NCBI RefSeq assembly: GCF_043641665.1
Contig: NC_092201.1
Span: 5,613,501 to 5,677,500 of the forward strand
Reading direction: 5' to 3'
DNA length: 64,000 nucleotides
Origin: Enoplosus armatus
Lineage: Eukaryota; Chordata; Actinopteri; Centrarchiformes; Enoplosidae
Shown here in pieces: positions 53,801-64,000 of this stretch. Under the pieces are notes generated by a model. It had not been told where the DNA came from and did no database searches. It worked only from the letters and a program-made list of their open reading frames with translations. The translations under genes and the position numbers were made by a program. Numbering within the stretch: position 1 is the stretch's first letter; each line of letters starts with the position of its first letter.

Positions 53801-56712
53801 GGAAACATCTGTAGCACTGTTCAATCTAAAACTATCAACTATGAAAACAGGAAGTCATAGTAGCATCATGAGCTGTGACATAACTGCCGAAAACAGCTTT
53901 AGAAGGCCAAACCATATATTAAACTTACCTGCGAATCATTAGTAATTGTATGTTTGACTTTAGTTCATTTATATATCCATACATGCAAAAATATATGTGT
54001 CAGAGTTAGCTGTTAGTGGGAGATATCTGATTATGCTAACCTAGCTAACGTTATTTGGTAATTTAGCTAGTATAATGTTGTTAGCATAACATTTTGTGAT
54101 TTGAGGTATAAACTGTGTTGTTTTTGTGAAATCCTCCCATTTTACATTGTTATTAAACAGAATTTAAATCCAGAGGCGGGTCAAATGTGTCAAACATATT
54201 ACATATTATAGCTCTTTTACTCTTGACTCTAAACCGGTATATTAGCAAGTTAAGGTTGTAAGTAACTGACAGTTACACCTGTTACTGGGTGTGAATATTT
54301 AGCAACAACTACTCTTTATGTAAGAACAAGTTTGTGTGGTGCAACCTGTTTTAATTCAGTGATGTGTCACTTATTTTAAAACTTGTTAAAACAAAGTTTG
54401 AACTTATGAACAGCTGGCGCAACTGGTTCCTGGACGCCATTTTCAAAATAGATACAAATAATGACATAATAATAATACGTTCATTTGTGTGCAGTGCACA
54501 TAATATTTGGTGACACTTTTCCATCACCACCACATGTAGAGGTTTATCCCCCGTGTTCTCACACAACTCTATCCAGTCCAGTCCATCCGGTCATCTTGTT
54601 CATCATCACAACACACCACCTCAACACACAGTCACCTGTCACACCTCAGTAGGCATAACATATAGAGCTGTGATGTTTTTGTGTTGTCTTAAACTATTCT
54701 CCACAGATTCCAGCGTCCCCTTTATGCCACATAAAAGTTAACTCCTCATATAAAAGAGTTCAGTAATAACTCAACAGTATTCCCTGGTGCACACATATAA
54801 CTCCATGTAAACATTTTGTTAACCCCTCTTCTCTTCTCTCTCCCCCAGTCCAAACTCAAGAATTGTGAATGTATGTTCTCATATAAGGTAAGCTTTCATA
54901 TGGTTTTGGCATATGAAGCTTATGTCATTCATTATGCATCTTTCAGCCAGCTTGTAACCTCGCTTTTCTCAGTCGGTGGCGACTGTAGCAGCTTTTCCTC
55001 CCTGTGAAAGCAGGACCCAGAGAAAGAACATGTGAAATCGGGCATTAATGAAAAACGTTTGCATGAACATTTTTGCCAAATTATTCCCCAGTTCTGCTCA
55101 GCTGGCTGAATTTAACAACCCTGTTTGGAATATTTTAAATGAGTACCGTAGTTGTTGGTATGACATGGTGTGAATTCAAAGACTACCTCTCATGTATTTT
55201 GTGCCTCCGATAAGGTGAGTAAAACATTTTGCAAACTCATTAACCTTTGCACAGAAATGCAGACCAGCAGGATCCAAACAAAGCGTACTAACACTGGGTA
55301 TTTTCCATGTTCTGTGTGTGAAGAGCTGTGTACACACGATAGGAGACAGCACAGTTCCTATTGTATCCCTTAGCTTACAGTGGTGGAACGTAAGAACATT
55401 TACTGAAGTGCTGTAATTAAAGGAATATTTCAACATTTTAGGAAGAACGCGTAGAGTTAGACAAGAAAATTAATACCACTCTCATATCTGTTCATTAATA
55501 TGACGGCTAGCCTGGCTTTGTCCAAAGATAACAAAATCCACCTACCAACACCTCTAAAATTCACTAATTAACAAGTTATATCTCATTTGTTTAATCCACA
55601 CAAAAACCAAAGTATAAAAACAACACATTGCGACTTTATTAGTGGTTATATGCCAGACTATCTCTTAGCTGGCAGCAGTAACTTCCTGGAGTCCTGTTGC
55701 CACCAGGTTGCCAACAACCAGAGGAAAATCCTGGAAGTTATAATAGAAAACTATTTCGTATATATAAAACGTATTTCCCAAAATGTCAAACTATTCCTTT
55801 AAATGCAATTTTGTACTTTACTTGAGTATTTCCACTTCATGCAGCTTCATTCTTACATATAGTATATTTAGTGGGATGTTGTGTTTATTTTTGTATTGTA
55901 TATTTTAACTCCACTGCTTTTATTTGACAGATATAATCAGTAGTTCCTTAAGATTTTATACACAAAGCATGTGATCAGCCTCTAAAATGTGATGATTTGT
56001 TAAGAGGTTAAAGCGCCCAACATTGTTTCAAATGAGCTACAACAGTAAAATGCTGCTTACACATTGATGCATCTGAAATAATAATCCAATAATGTAACAT
56101 ATATTAAATTATAACACATTTTGCATGATGAATCCTTTAACTTTTGATACTTTGAGCACATTTAGCTAATAATACTCCTGTAATTTTACTTTTGAATGCA
56201 TGACTATTACTCGTAACGTCTTCCACCACTGTTAGCATATTGTGGATGACTAAAGGCAGTGTATGCTTCATTAATCTGAAATTTTTCAAAGATGTCGGAC
56301 CTGCATTGTATTTCAGTGGAATCAACTGTGCTTCTAGTTCTGCCTAGTCAAGCCTGAGCAGATGTAGCTTTACAAACTAAGTGTGGATTGTGTACATGAG
56401 CTATACTGGCCTCCGTTCTTCCCTTCTCCGGTGTTGTGAACTCTTCCTCTCTTCTCTGCATTCTGATGCTTGATCAGCCTCTTGCTCTTTAGCTTTCCTC
56501 CTCTCCTTCTCCTTCTTCTTCTTCTTCTTCATCTCTCTGTTTTTCACTCTCCACATCTGCCCCCCCTGTCCCTCCCAACAATATTAAAAGAGAGTTTTGT
56601 TTCTTGTCCCTCAGGAGGCTTCACCTTCTTTGAACTCATGCAACGCGGAGTGCCCCTACACCTGATTGACAAGTATATGAACGAGACGAAGATTGTCGAG
56701 CAAGAGAAGTAA
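29854..56712 (+). CDS. mybpc1: Myosin-binding protein C, slow type
   Basis: Thick-filament protein of the sarcomeric C-zone that binds myosin and actin. Exons: 29854-29875, 33634-33660, 35050-35121, 35883-36098, 37156-37203, 39277-39318, 39727-39768, 40455-40565, 41150-41298, 41403-41520, 41605-41656, 42343-42399, 45384-45550, 45689-45821, 47392-47516, 47630-47735, 47992-48158, 48264-48429, 48504-48610, 48707-48843, 49260-49419, 49506-49610, 49694-49882, 50448-50582, 50899-51066, 51258-51346, 51422-51617, 51863-52002, 52086-52245, 52625-52761, 53116-53302, 56615-56712. All phases join, giving about 1275 aa. Domains: Pro/Glu-rich N-terminus 1-170; C1 Ig to 282; M-motif 283-374 ([10 protein letters not shown]); C2-C5 Ig to 741; C6-C7 Fn3 to 940; C8 Ig to 1035; C9 Fn3 to 1135; C10 Ig to 1243; tail ending KIVEQEK. 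It starts MPEPTKK as in human MYBPC1, but the N-terminus is over 100 residues longer. Confidence 0.95.
30870..31070. repeat. Dispersed repeat tail in mybpc1 intron 1
   Basis: Contains the TTTCTTCCT...GGAGTCTTTTCTTATCC and TGTAAAGCCCTTTTAGGC...TTGTGATTTTGGCCTATAT...AATAAATTGA pattern, like the 3' ends of a widespread fish repeat. The family name is not certain. Confidence 0.5.
32770..32803. repeat. TATTA pentanucleotide microsatellite
   Basis: Tandem TATTA units in mybpc1 intron 1. Confidence 0.85.
34571..34657 (+). ncRNA. Candidate 87-nt hairpin RNA in mybpc1 intron 2
   Basis: AGTGTTGTGGTGGT (34571-34584) is perfectly complementary to ACCACCACAACACT (34644-34657). Pairing continues inward with bulges (GCTACA with TGTAGC-like bases; AACAGGT with ACCTGTA), leaving a loop near CTATGCTGCC. 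Size and shape resemble a microRNA precursor, on the same strand as mybpc1. A very small MITE is the main alternative. There is no evidence of expression. Confidence 0.3.
38091..38114. repeat. CTTT microsatellite
   Basis: About six CTTT units in mybpc1 intron 5. Confidence 0.85.
38170..38705. repeat. Degraded foldback repeat copy
   Basis: Shows AAGACTGGAAGCAGAAGCAG near the left end and the inverse CTTCATGCTAAGCTAAGC near the right end, both family-typical, separated by less recognisable sequence. Confidence 0.45.
40712..40962. repeat. Foldback repeat copy in mybpc1 intron 8
   Basis: ATGGTAAATATGTAGCC, AGCTTAGCGTAAAGACTGGA and CAGGGGGAAACAGCTAACCT form the left arm. The right side has inverse pieces (GATTAAACAAATGAGATAC, TATTGATGCTCTCATCTAAC). 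Confidence 0.65.
42573..43294. mobile_element. hAT-type MITE in mybpc1 intron 12
   Basis: Starts CAGGGGTTTTCAAAGT and ends with the near inverse CAGTTTGAAAACCTCTG. It is flanked on both sides by the perfect 8-base duplication TGCTATAC (42565-42572 and 43295-43302), the target-site length of hAT transposases. 722 bp with no transposase frame, so non-autonomous. The perfect duplication suggests a fairly recent insertion. Confidence 0.88.
43303..45383 (+). other. Rest of mybpc1 intron 12
   Basis: No known gene. An open frame at 44349-44705 ends in TAA and lacks a recognisable family; a short CA run lies near 44936. Confidence 0.4.
45822..47391 (+). other. mybpc1 intron 14
   Basis: 1.6 kb with no recognised gene. 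An 11-base inverted repeat (AAATGAAATGC / GCATTTCATTT) lies near 45881-45915, and CTCT-rich tracts lie near 46920-47015. Confidence 0.4.
53585..53619 (+). CDS. Possible alternative C-terminal exon of mybpc1
   Basis: Preceded by TTGCAG and followed by a strong GTAAGT donor. Read in the phase left by the C10 exon it gives [12 protein letters not shown]. Human MYBPC1 has an alternative C-terminus beginning VIYQ at this point, which supports it. If not spliced, the frame runs on about 23 more codons to a stop. Confidence 0.35.
54849..54887 (+). CDS. Possible small alternative exon of mybpc1
   Basis: A strong polypyrimidine-CCCCCAG acceptor and GTAAGC donor bound 39 open bases ([13 protein letters not shown]). 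The phase fits after the 53585 exon, but joining on to the last exon would then use a different frame and stop after about 16 codons. Speculative. Confidence 0.2.
55378..56231. mobile_element. hAT-type MITE, interrupted by another element
   Basis: Inverted ends CAGTGGTGGAA / TTCCACCACTG, with flanking 8-base near-duplication TTAGCTTA / TTAGCATA. The body has the TACTTTACTTGAGTATTTCC, CTCCACTGCTTTTATTTGACAG and ACTTTTGATACTTTGAGCAC stretches of a very common fish MITE. About 464 bases belong to it; the rest is the nested insertion at 55417-55802. Confidence 0.85.
55417..55802. mobile_element. TTAA-flanked MITE nested in the hAT MITE
   Basis: Bounded by TTAA on both sides (55417-55420, 55799-55802), with inverted ends AGGAATATTTCAACATTTT / AAAATGTCAAACTATTCCT. 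TTAA duplication points to the piggyBac superfamily. Its body (CTAGCCTGGCTTTGTCC, ACAAAATCCACCTACCAACA, ATCTCATTTGTTTAATCC) matches one arm of the foldback repeats elsewhere in the window. Confidence 0.8.
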
Positions 56713-57530
56713 AATCCAACAGAGTGCAATAAGACACTTTAGCTTTGCAGACATCTGCCACCACTAGTGATCCTCTTCTCTCACCTACTGAGGTCAGCGG
56801 CCTGAGGGCGGATGGAGGGATGATGGAGGAATGATGGAGGGATGGCAGGACAGGTGGAGGGGTGTGGGGGAGGGTGTACTGGTCTGTGGTGTGGCATGCT
56901 GTGTGCAGGTTTGGAGCTAGTTACCATAGAAAGAAAATCCAGTTCACTTCTTTGTCACCCTGTTATGTTTGAAAGACTGTGTCAGCTCAGATGCATGTCA
57001 GCAGTGTTTTGGCTCTAGCTTTGATAAATAGTAGTAAAAGTGTAAAAAAAAAAAAAAAAAAAGTAGTGTGTAAAGAAAACCAAATATAATATGTAGCACA
57101 GTGACACACACCCACAGTATTTACATGTTGATTCTTGTTGGGAGTGGCTGTTGAAGGTGATAATTTATTTCTGGGTTCTGAAAGAAGGGAAAAGGGAATG
57201 TATAAACAAAGGTTTGGTGTTTGTATGATGTGTCAAAACTTTTAATGGCAAAAAGACGAGTAATGTTGGATAAACAAATGTGTGGACCCTTCTAAGATAA
57301 TTCACATTCATATTTGTTCATTTCACTTTCTCTGTGTAGGTTACTTCTGTCTAATAAGTGAGACAATGTAGAGGTTTACGCACAGTCCATATTCTGCATG
57401 ACACATTATGCTTTTTGGATTCATATTGGACTTGAGGCTTGATTGATGCTCAGTCATGTGCGCATGCCTTTACCTTTGTAATTATGACCCATGGATTACA
57501 ATAAAAAGTAATGTAAAAAAAAATTGTACT
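56713..57530 (+). other. mybpc1 3' UTR
   Basis: Follows the stop codon at 56712. It contains an A-tract (57043-57063) and ends near an AATAAA at 57500-57505 followed by a T/GT-rich stretch, a good polyadenylation site. Confidence 0.6.
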
Positions 57531-58480
57531 CTTTTTGTTTGGATTACTTATAATAGTATGACTTTCTAATTAAAAAAAACCCCAAAACAACCGAAGCTTA
57601 CACAGAGACTCATTCTTATGAAAAATTAAATTGACATCTACTAAAAGCTGTAAAGTCTGATAAGAGTATAAACTAAATATTTAAATGTTGCTTTCATGCA
57701 CAGACAAATAATTTGCATGTAATGTTATACAAATTGGTTCCCAAATATCTGTCTTTGTAAACTAAAGAATCATGCTCTACACAGATTATACCCTTAAAGT
57801 GGTGGGCCTCTATATCTACATGATGGGGTTTGACAATGGCTATAACATATAAGTTCCACTTGATTTAAAATGTGTGCAGGGATGTATATAATATTACCCA
57901 GAATCCTGCAGGCATAAAAACCTGATATATAAATAAATATAATGATATTTGTTAATTAATAATCGCCTAAAAAACAATCACTGTAGTCACATCCTTGGTA
58001 TTTCTTCTGGCAATTTGTGGGGGTCTTTACATTATACAATTAAATACTTACACATGAATAGTATTTCACTGATTTATTCCAGTATATTTAGACTTAAATT
58101 GATTCATTTTACTTTGAAACAACATTTAGATTTTCACGTCACGAAATTAAATATACAGAAAATATAACAGTAAACGAAATAAGTTAAATAATACGAAAAA
58201 CTGAAATGAAAAATTAAATATCCAAAGTCCTCAATTTCCTAAACGAGGATGGGTGACATTTCAAACATCAACATGTGACATTTTTATTTAATTTAAATAT
58301 GATGGAATTTCTTGCAATAAATCAATAAGTGATTGTTGTTTTTTTACGTACCAACTGACAAAATTTGACGCTAACTGTCCCGATATGACCGTCCTGTCGC
58401 TGCTGTACCTGGCTCTACTTTAATACAGCATATCATGGGTTAAAAAACGTTTACGTTACATTTTCATTTAAAATTCCCGG
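57531..58480. other. Spacer between mybpc1 and chpt1
   Basis: AT-rich, no gene seen. Confidence 0.6.
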
Positions 58481-58730
58481 TACTCCGCCATATTATTCCC
58501 TTCCGGAGCCCCGCTTCCTGCCGAGACGCAACTCGATCAGAAACGTACGGACTATCGACATCTCATGGTTCCGCTGTGGAAATGGCCTCTTCCAGTCACC
58601 TAGCTATAAATGCCAAATGAGCTGCTACTTTTCGGAGTCGGCCGAGAGAAGGTAGCCCTGTTTGAGCCACTACCCGGGACTATTGGGAAGTTTGTTACCG
58701 TAATTTGAGGAGTGACTTGGCAGAACAACA
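58481..58730 (+). promoter_or_regulatory. chpt1 promoter and 5' UTR
   Basis: GC content and CpG density rise sharply here. A CCGCCAT YY1-type site (58485-58491), an ETS-type CTTCCGG (58500-58506) and a CGCTTCCTG (near 58512) sit within 30 bases. No TATA box. This is the look of a housekeeping CpG promoter. Confidence 0.5.
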
Positions 58731-61700
58731 ATGCCACATTTCCTGTGGCCAGAGCCGCTGTCACCCGCTCAACTCAAGCGGTTGGAGGACCATAAATACA
58801 GCGCCTCTGGTCGATCCCTGTTCGAGCCACCGTGTCAACTCTACTGGAACTGGCTCATCCAGCAAATTCCGACATGGATCGCACCAAACACTCTGACTAT
58901 TGTCGGATTGCTGGTCAATATCCTCTCCACGGTGGTGCTGGTGTATTATTGTCCCACGGCAACAGAGGAGGTGAGTTAAAGCGACCTTGGCCAAAGTTTC
59001 TACACGGGGACTATCCCCTATTACGTGCCCTTCTCTAGTATGGAAAGAACGCAAATCCTCCATTCAGAAATTGCGTGAGTTAAAGTTACGTGGCCACCTG
59101 TGCAAACTTCACATGCCTCAAAAGCCATCATTTAAGATATTCTTCGAATCAGCAAAGTCTATTTGTTAATTCGGCATGCATTTGCGCCTCACAGCTACTC
59201 ACATTTTAACAACATTTCCACTTCATTAATGGGGTCACACTGTTAGCTAACGCCCACAGCGGTGTATTTTGGCAGAAGGTTTGGGCAATATCAAACGAAT
59301 CACTTCGCAAAGTTGACGTTTTATTGAAGTACTGCCCTGCTTTATGTATGACAGTGTAAGCCGAATTAGAGACTGTCTCAGGCTGATTCGGGAAATATCT
59401 TAAATCAAAAGGTATTACGTTTGGATGGCCACATTAAAGCGAGGACGCTTTAAATGGTCGGATTGTGATCGGATTGGGTGACATGGCTCCACTACGGGAG
59501 AGCCGTATCGGCAATAGACGTGTCCGTCATGTGGTCTTTTCGCTTACGTTCTTGGAAAGTTTTCAGCTTTGACGTGTTGTTGTCAGTCCAGGCTCACGTG
59601 ATGCGCTGTTGTTGGTGGCAAAACACAGCAATTTGAAGGAAAATGTTGTTGCTCTTGTTCAATTCTTCATTGGAGAGGTTGCTAACCGTTTAATAACAGT
59701 GTTGAATTAATAGAAATAGCACAAAATGAGCAGTTTAGTTGACTAATGTGAAGTGGCTCCAGATTCACCTTTTAATGTAGTCTCAGCTGTATTATTCCTT
59801 AAACTTTTACCTCAAATACAATAAAAGGCCTTGCACTAAACAGCTGACCTGTGATCCACTTAATTTGTGTGACCCGGTTCACTGTGGAGCAGTGACCCAA
59901 GCAGGAAATACATAGGTGTGTGTGTGTTTATCAGATTTTTCCACTTGTCCAATTCAACCATGAGAACCTTGCGACTAAGTCCACAGTCCATGCAGCATGC
60001 TGTTACTGTCAAATTCCACAAGTGCAAAGGCATCTCAGTTCCAGTTATTCATTATTTAGTGTCGAGTAAGACAAAGCTGGACTGTGTCCACTCTTCTTCG
60101 TGGACTGAGAAGGTATGAAAGTCCCATGCTTGTGCAAACAAACTCACATTAGAGGAATTCTTGTGACCCAATGGACACAGTTTAGAGTTGTCCCTAAAGT
60201 GACCTCTGTGATAACCCTAAAAAAAGCGGACTCTGTCCCCACCAGTGCTGGGGGCTTTTAAGACATGGACTTTGAAGAAAAACAGCTGGAACTCTGAATA
60301 TTTAGGACAGCATGGGATTCTTGAGCTCTCTTGAAACACAGACTGTCTTTGTCTCCCTCTCTCACACACTCGCAAACATACACAAATACTCACACACATT
60401 GAGTTGTAAACACACTGTGTTGGCCAGCTCTAGCGTCCAGATGGTCTATAACCTCCAGCCTAGTAAGAGGAACTGAGCCTGTCCAGTCAGCTGGAATCCC
60501 TCCTTCTCCATACTACACAGATACTTACAGTGTGTGTATATCTCAGGACACATCGCTGCCCTTTGCTTAAGGACTGCAACTAATGATTATTGACTAATTA
60601 CTGTCTCAATGAGTCATTTGGTCTATAAAATGTCAGAATATAGTGAAAAATGTCCATCCTAGAGTATAAAACCCAAGGGTATTCAGTTAACAATCATATA
60701 AAATGGAGAAAAGCAGCAAATGTTCACATTTGAGAAACTATAACTTGAATTTATTTTACATTTTTTACTTAAATTACTTAAACGTTGCAGATTATTTTTC
60801 TTTCGACTGAAAGATGAATTGATCCTGATTGTGTGTTGCTTCGACAAAAGACAAGGCCGTGGTCCTTCTTGAGAGCAGTGATCCCTAAAATAAAGTCTCC
60901 TTACCTCCCCACCCCCAGGCTCCATCATGGGCCTTCATCATGAGTTCTCTGGGCCTGTTCATCTACCAGTCTCTGGACGCCATTGATGGGAAGCAGGCGA
61001 GGAGGACAAACAGCAGCTCAGCTCTGGGGGAGCTCTTCGACCACGGCTGCGATGCAGTCTCCACAGGTGCAACTGAACCTCAAACTTTAAAGATAAATTA
61101 AACTCCGCTGCAGTGCATGGATGGATCAGGGAGAGGCTCTGTCATTTCATTAATAAGATATTCATTGTTTGTTTTGTCTTTCCCTCTTCCTTCCTTCAGT
61201 CTTTGTTGCCGTGGGAACATGCATTTCATGTGGAATAGGAAGATACTCAAACTGGATGTTTTTCTGTGGTTTCATCGGGATGTTCATGTTCTTCTGCGCC
61301 CACTGGCAGACCTACGTGTCCGGGACCCTCCGCTTTGGCCTGTAAGTCACACGTTCAGTAGTGTTGGGTTTCTCCAGTAATAATACAGATGCTGCTCTGC
61401 TCTTATATAACTTTCAAACTTCTTATATTGTCACTAATCTCACTCCTCCCTGTTGCTTTCCTCACAGGATTGACGTGACAGAGGTGCAGGTCGCCATCAT
61501 GATCATGTATTTGATGACGGCTTTCGGAGGCGTGAGCCTTTGGCAAACCACGGTAACTGAGAATGAAATATTTTGTACAGATGCACAAATACTGTACATA
61601 CACAGGAGCACTTTCATTTTCACCTTGAGTGTACAGTCCACTAGTTTTTACACTAAGCAAATCATCAAATCAGTTCCTAGTTTTTAGTCGTCCTTCTAGT

Positions 61701-63154
61701 CTTTAAATAGAATTTGTGTTTTACTTTTACTCTGTGCTGCCTTTGGAGGCTTGACTTAACATCACATGAGAGAAGTGAGAAGGTAAATATGGATAGCTAA
61801 CGCCATGGCAACAGGTCACCTATTGGACATGATCTGGCTCAAAAAGCTGATGATGTCACCTGCATTTTTTTTTTTTTTTTGCTTTGCCCTCCCATCACGC
61901 TCGGCATGCCTGCAGCTTTCATAGAAGCACCTTTCTTCTTTCTAGAAGGAGAATGCTTTGTGTCTTCACATTGATTTGACCTTCTCGCGTTTCTGTAGTT
62001 GCCCATCATCGGACTGAAGATGTACGCCTTCCCCATCGTGGGCATCATCGGAGGAGCCCTCTACTCCTGCTACAACTACTTCCATGTCATTTTGAATGGA
62101 GGTGTTGGCAAAAACGGCTCAACTGTGGCTGTAAGTCAACGCACACATTCACACTGTACGCAAAGTCTGCAGATATATATAGCAGATAATATAGCATGAT
62201 GCATGCTTAATGATATTCCCTCTGTTTAGGACACCAGTGTGCTGAGTCCGGGTTTGCACATCGGCCTCATCCTCACCCTGGCCTTCATCATTTTCAAGAA
62301 GTCGTCCAGCCACCTGTTTGAGCACCACCCCTGTCTCTACCTGCTCGCCTTTGGCATGGTCATCTCCAAGATCTCCAACAAGCTGGTGGTACGTTCATCT
62401 TGTCTTACTCAGTTGTAATCCGTACGATTTCGCTCCTGGTTGAAAGGGTGACAACCATGGTTACCGTAGAAACAGCAAGTGCGGTTTAATACTACAGCGA
62501 ACACTCTTTGAGCAGCTACTTTTGTGGTATATATGTTTACAGTGCAGCCAAACAAACAGTGAAGCCAAAAAAGATTGCTGTCTCTGCTAGCATCTGTGAT
62601 GAATACATTGTGTTTCCTGTGGCTGCTTCACAATTAAAGTCCCCTTTCAGCAACAGTTGGAAATTAGCAGTAACTTAATACAGCTCTGATACAGTTGTAG
62701 GACAGTAAACGGTGAGTCTATAATAAGAAGGTAATTTTAATGGTGGGAGCGTGGGAATGGCGGACTCCACCACTAGCAATAATAATAACTGTATACACAG
62801 ATAATTACATAATGTAAATACATTGATCATACATACAAATACATTCTGACCATAAATAGCATCAAAAAAGTATTATAACTTTAATCACTGTGTATGATTT
62901 AAATATGTCAACATTTTTAGGCTTGTTGTTTCTCATGTTTCCTTTGTTTGTATTTAATCCAGTTATGAGTACAGAATGTATTTAATCAGTGTTTTCTTTA
63001 CCTCATGTGTATCCCCGTGTCTCTGTAGGTAGCACACATGACCAAGAGCGAGCTGCACCTCCCGGACACAGCCTTCGTAGGCCCCGGCCTCCTCTTCCTC
63101 AACCAGTACTTCAACAGCTTCGTTGATGAGCACATAGTCCTCTGGATCGCCATG
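58731..63154 (+). CDS. chpt1: Cholinephosphotransferase 1, 3' end outside the window
   Basis: Golgi/ER membrane enzyme of the last Kennedy-pathway step: CDP-choline plus diacylglycerol gives phosphatidylcholine. Exons 58731-58970, 60919-61066, 61200-61341, 61468-61552, 61999-62130, 62230-62388 and 63029-63154 join in phase to 344 codons. The family is about 400 residues, so one or two exons lie to the right. The CDP-alcohol phosphotransferase motif is intact: D103-G-x2-A107-R-x8-G117-x3-D121-x3-D125. Several hydrophobic membrane segments follow ([28 protein letters not shown], [13 protein letters not shown]), plus [13 protein letters not shown], the conserved HMTKSEL and [16 protein letters not shown]1 is similar, but position after mybpc1 matches human CHPT1. 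The start was chosen as the first ATG of the open exon, before [12 protein letters not shown]. Confidence 0.94.
58971..60918 (+). other. chpt1 intron 1
   Basis: 1.9 kb, no gene recognised; its 5' part is still CpG-rich, which fits a promoter-proximal intron. Confidence 0.5.
62389..63028 (+). other. chpt1 intron 6
   Basis: 640 bases, AT-rich, nothing recognised. Confidence 0.5.
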
Positions 63155-64000
63155 GTCAGTGTTTGACTCATTTAAAGCAGTGTTAACGGTTCCTTCCTCT
63201 CACTCCTAATACATATTTGATGGTGTGAAATGCCCTCCATGGTGGCTGTGTGGATACTGTGGTGTTTATATAAACTATACATCGATGCTTCATGAGGCTG
63301 CACCCCTGACTCACCCAACTAACAGAAGCAAACGTATCTTTAAGGCTGTTGAAAAACATTGCCAAGAAAACTGTCGTTCAAACAGAATAAACAACCAAAC
63401 ATTTTGACTCACATTAACTACTGCTTTCTATTCTTTGCACACCTGATTGCATGTAGAGCTATACATTGTGATGACAACTTAATTGAACAAGGTGTGGAGG
63501 TGTGCAGTGAAAACTTGCAGGGCAGGTGACAAACTGTTTCAGTTGTACACCTAAACACAGTGGTTTTTCAGTCCTGTTCGTGGGACTCTGAGCTCTGCTG
63601 GTTTTCACTTTTGCCATCTAATCAGGGGCTCATTACACCTGTAGTTCAAGGTTCACTTCACAGTTCCTTTTAGATGACTTGAGGTAAACCCTCCTTTGAC
63701 ATTTATGACGTGTTATCTTTCCTGGCTTTGCTTCTAATCAGCTGCTCAGCTTTGATATGAAAGAATGGACGTTGGTTTTGCCACTACAATAAATAAAAAA
63801 ATAAATAATTACAACTCTTGCTTTAGAGGCATCTTATAGCCATTTCAACCATAAACCCACTCTGTTTGATGTAGAATGGAGATTCTGTTGCATTAGGTTT
63901 TCATAAGACAACCAAAGTCATGTAAAAAATGGAAATATGACTGTCTGTACCAAGCTTAAAACAGATTCATATATCTGATATTACATCAGCTGATGGGTGT
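63155..64000 (+). other. Start of chpt1 intron 7
   Basis: A GTCAGT donor follows exon 7. I find no further exon with the C-terminal family sequence before the window ends. Confidence 0.6.

Larger units (their letters stand above)
53303..56614 (+). other. mybpc1 last intron with nested transposons
   Basis: 3.3-kb intron between the C10 exon and the C-terminal tail exon. It holds two possible alternative exons (53585-53619, 54849-54887), a hAT MITE (55378-56231) with another element inside it, and a CTT-rich pyrimidine tract near 56500-56540. Confidence 0.5.

Noticed and set aside
58731..63154. cept1 instead of chpt1
   Set aside because: The enzymes share motifs, but position right after mybpc1 and the short N-terminus fit CHPT1.

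Overview
The window is ordinary nuclear DNA of a ray-finned fish, most likely a percomorph teleost. Genes are split by GT-AG introns on both strands, intergenic DNA is AT-rich, and CA/GA/pentanucleotide microsatellites, a Tc1-type transposon, hAT and TTAA-flanked MITEs and foldback repeats of a type common in spiny-rayed fishes are present. I see no prokaryotic operon, CRISPR array, tRNA, rRNA or viral gene.

Layout. (1) 186-3954, minus: ada2 (cecr1-type secreted adenosine deaminase), eight coding exons; the C-terminal exon lies off the left edge. (2) 5357-9443, minus: atp6v1e1 (V-ATPase subunit E), complete, nine coding exons, 226 aa. (3) 14789-15718, plus: the large C-terminal exon of bcl2l13 (Bcl-rambo) with its tail anchor; exons for its BCL-2-like half are not visible in the 5 kb between it and atp6v1e1. 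(4) 16642-18261: a full-length but frameshifted Tc1-like transposon. (5) 21931-23234, plus: spic (ETS factor), 278 aa. (6) 25085-26414, plus: a second Spi-family ETS gene (spi2-like), about 200 aa. (7) 29854-56712, plus: mybpc1 (slow-type myosin-binding protein C), 32 coding exons reconstructed with consistent phases, about 1275 aa, with a long N-terminal region built from small symmetric exons. (8) 58731-63154 and onward, plus: chpt1 (cholinephosphotransferase), first seven coding exons, continuing past the right edge.

The gene order joins two blocks that are separate in human: ADA2-ATP6V1E1-BCL2L13 (22q11) and SPIC-MYBPC1-CHPT1 (12q23). The genes do not form one pathway. They cover extracellular purine metabolism, organelle acidification, mitochondrial apoptosis/mitophagy, myeloid transcription, striated-muscle thick filaments and phosphatidylcholine synthesis.

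I did not find a new multi-gene system. The points most worth following are: the apparent loss of the BCL-2 half of bcl2l13; the tandem spic/spi2 pair; an Asp-to-Ser change beside the zinc ligands of ada2; a symmetric exon cassette and a frame-preserving retainable intron in mybpc1; an 87-nt hairpin in a mybpc1 intron; and a TTAA-flanked MITE nested inside a hAT MITE. Exon boundaries were worked out by eye from splice signals, reading phase and remembered family sequences. No alignment program or database was used.
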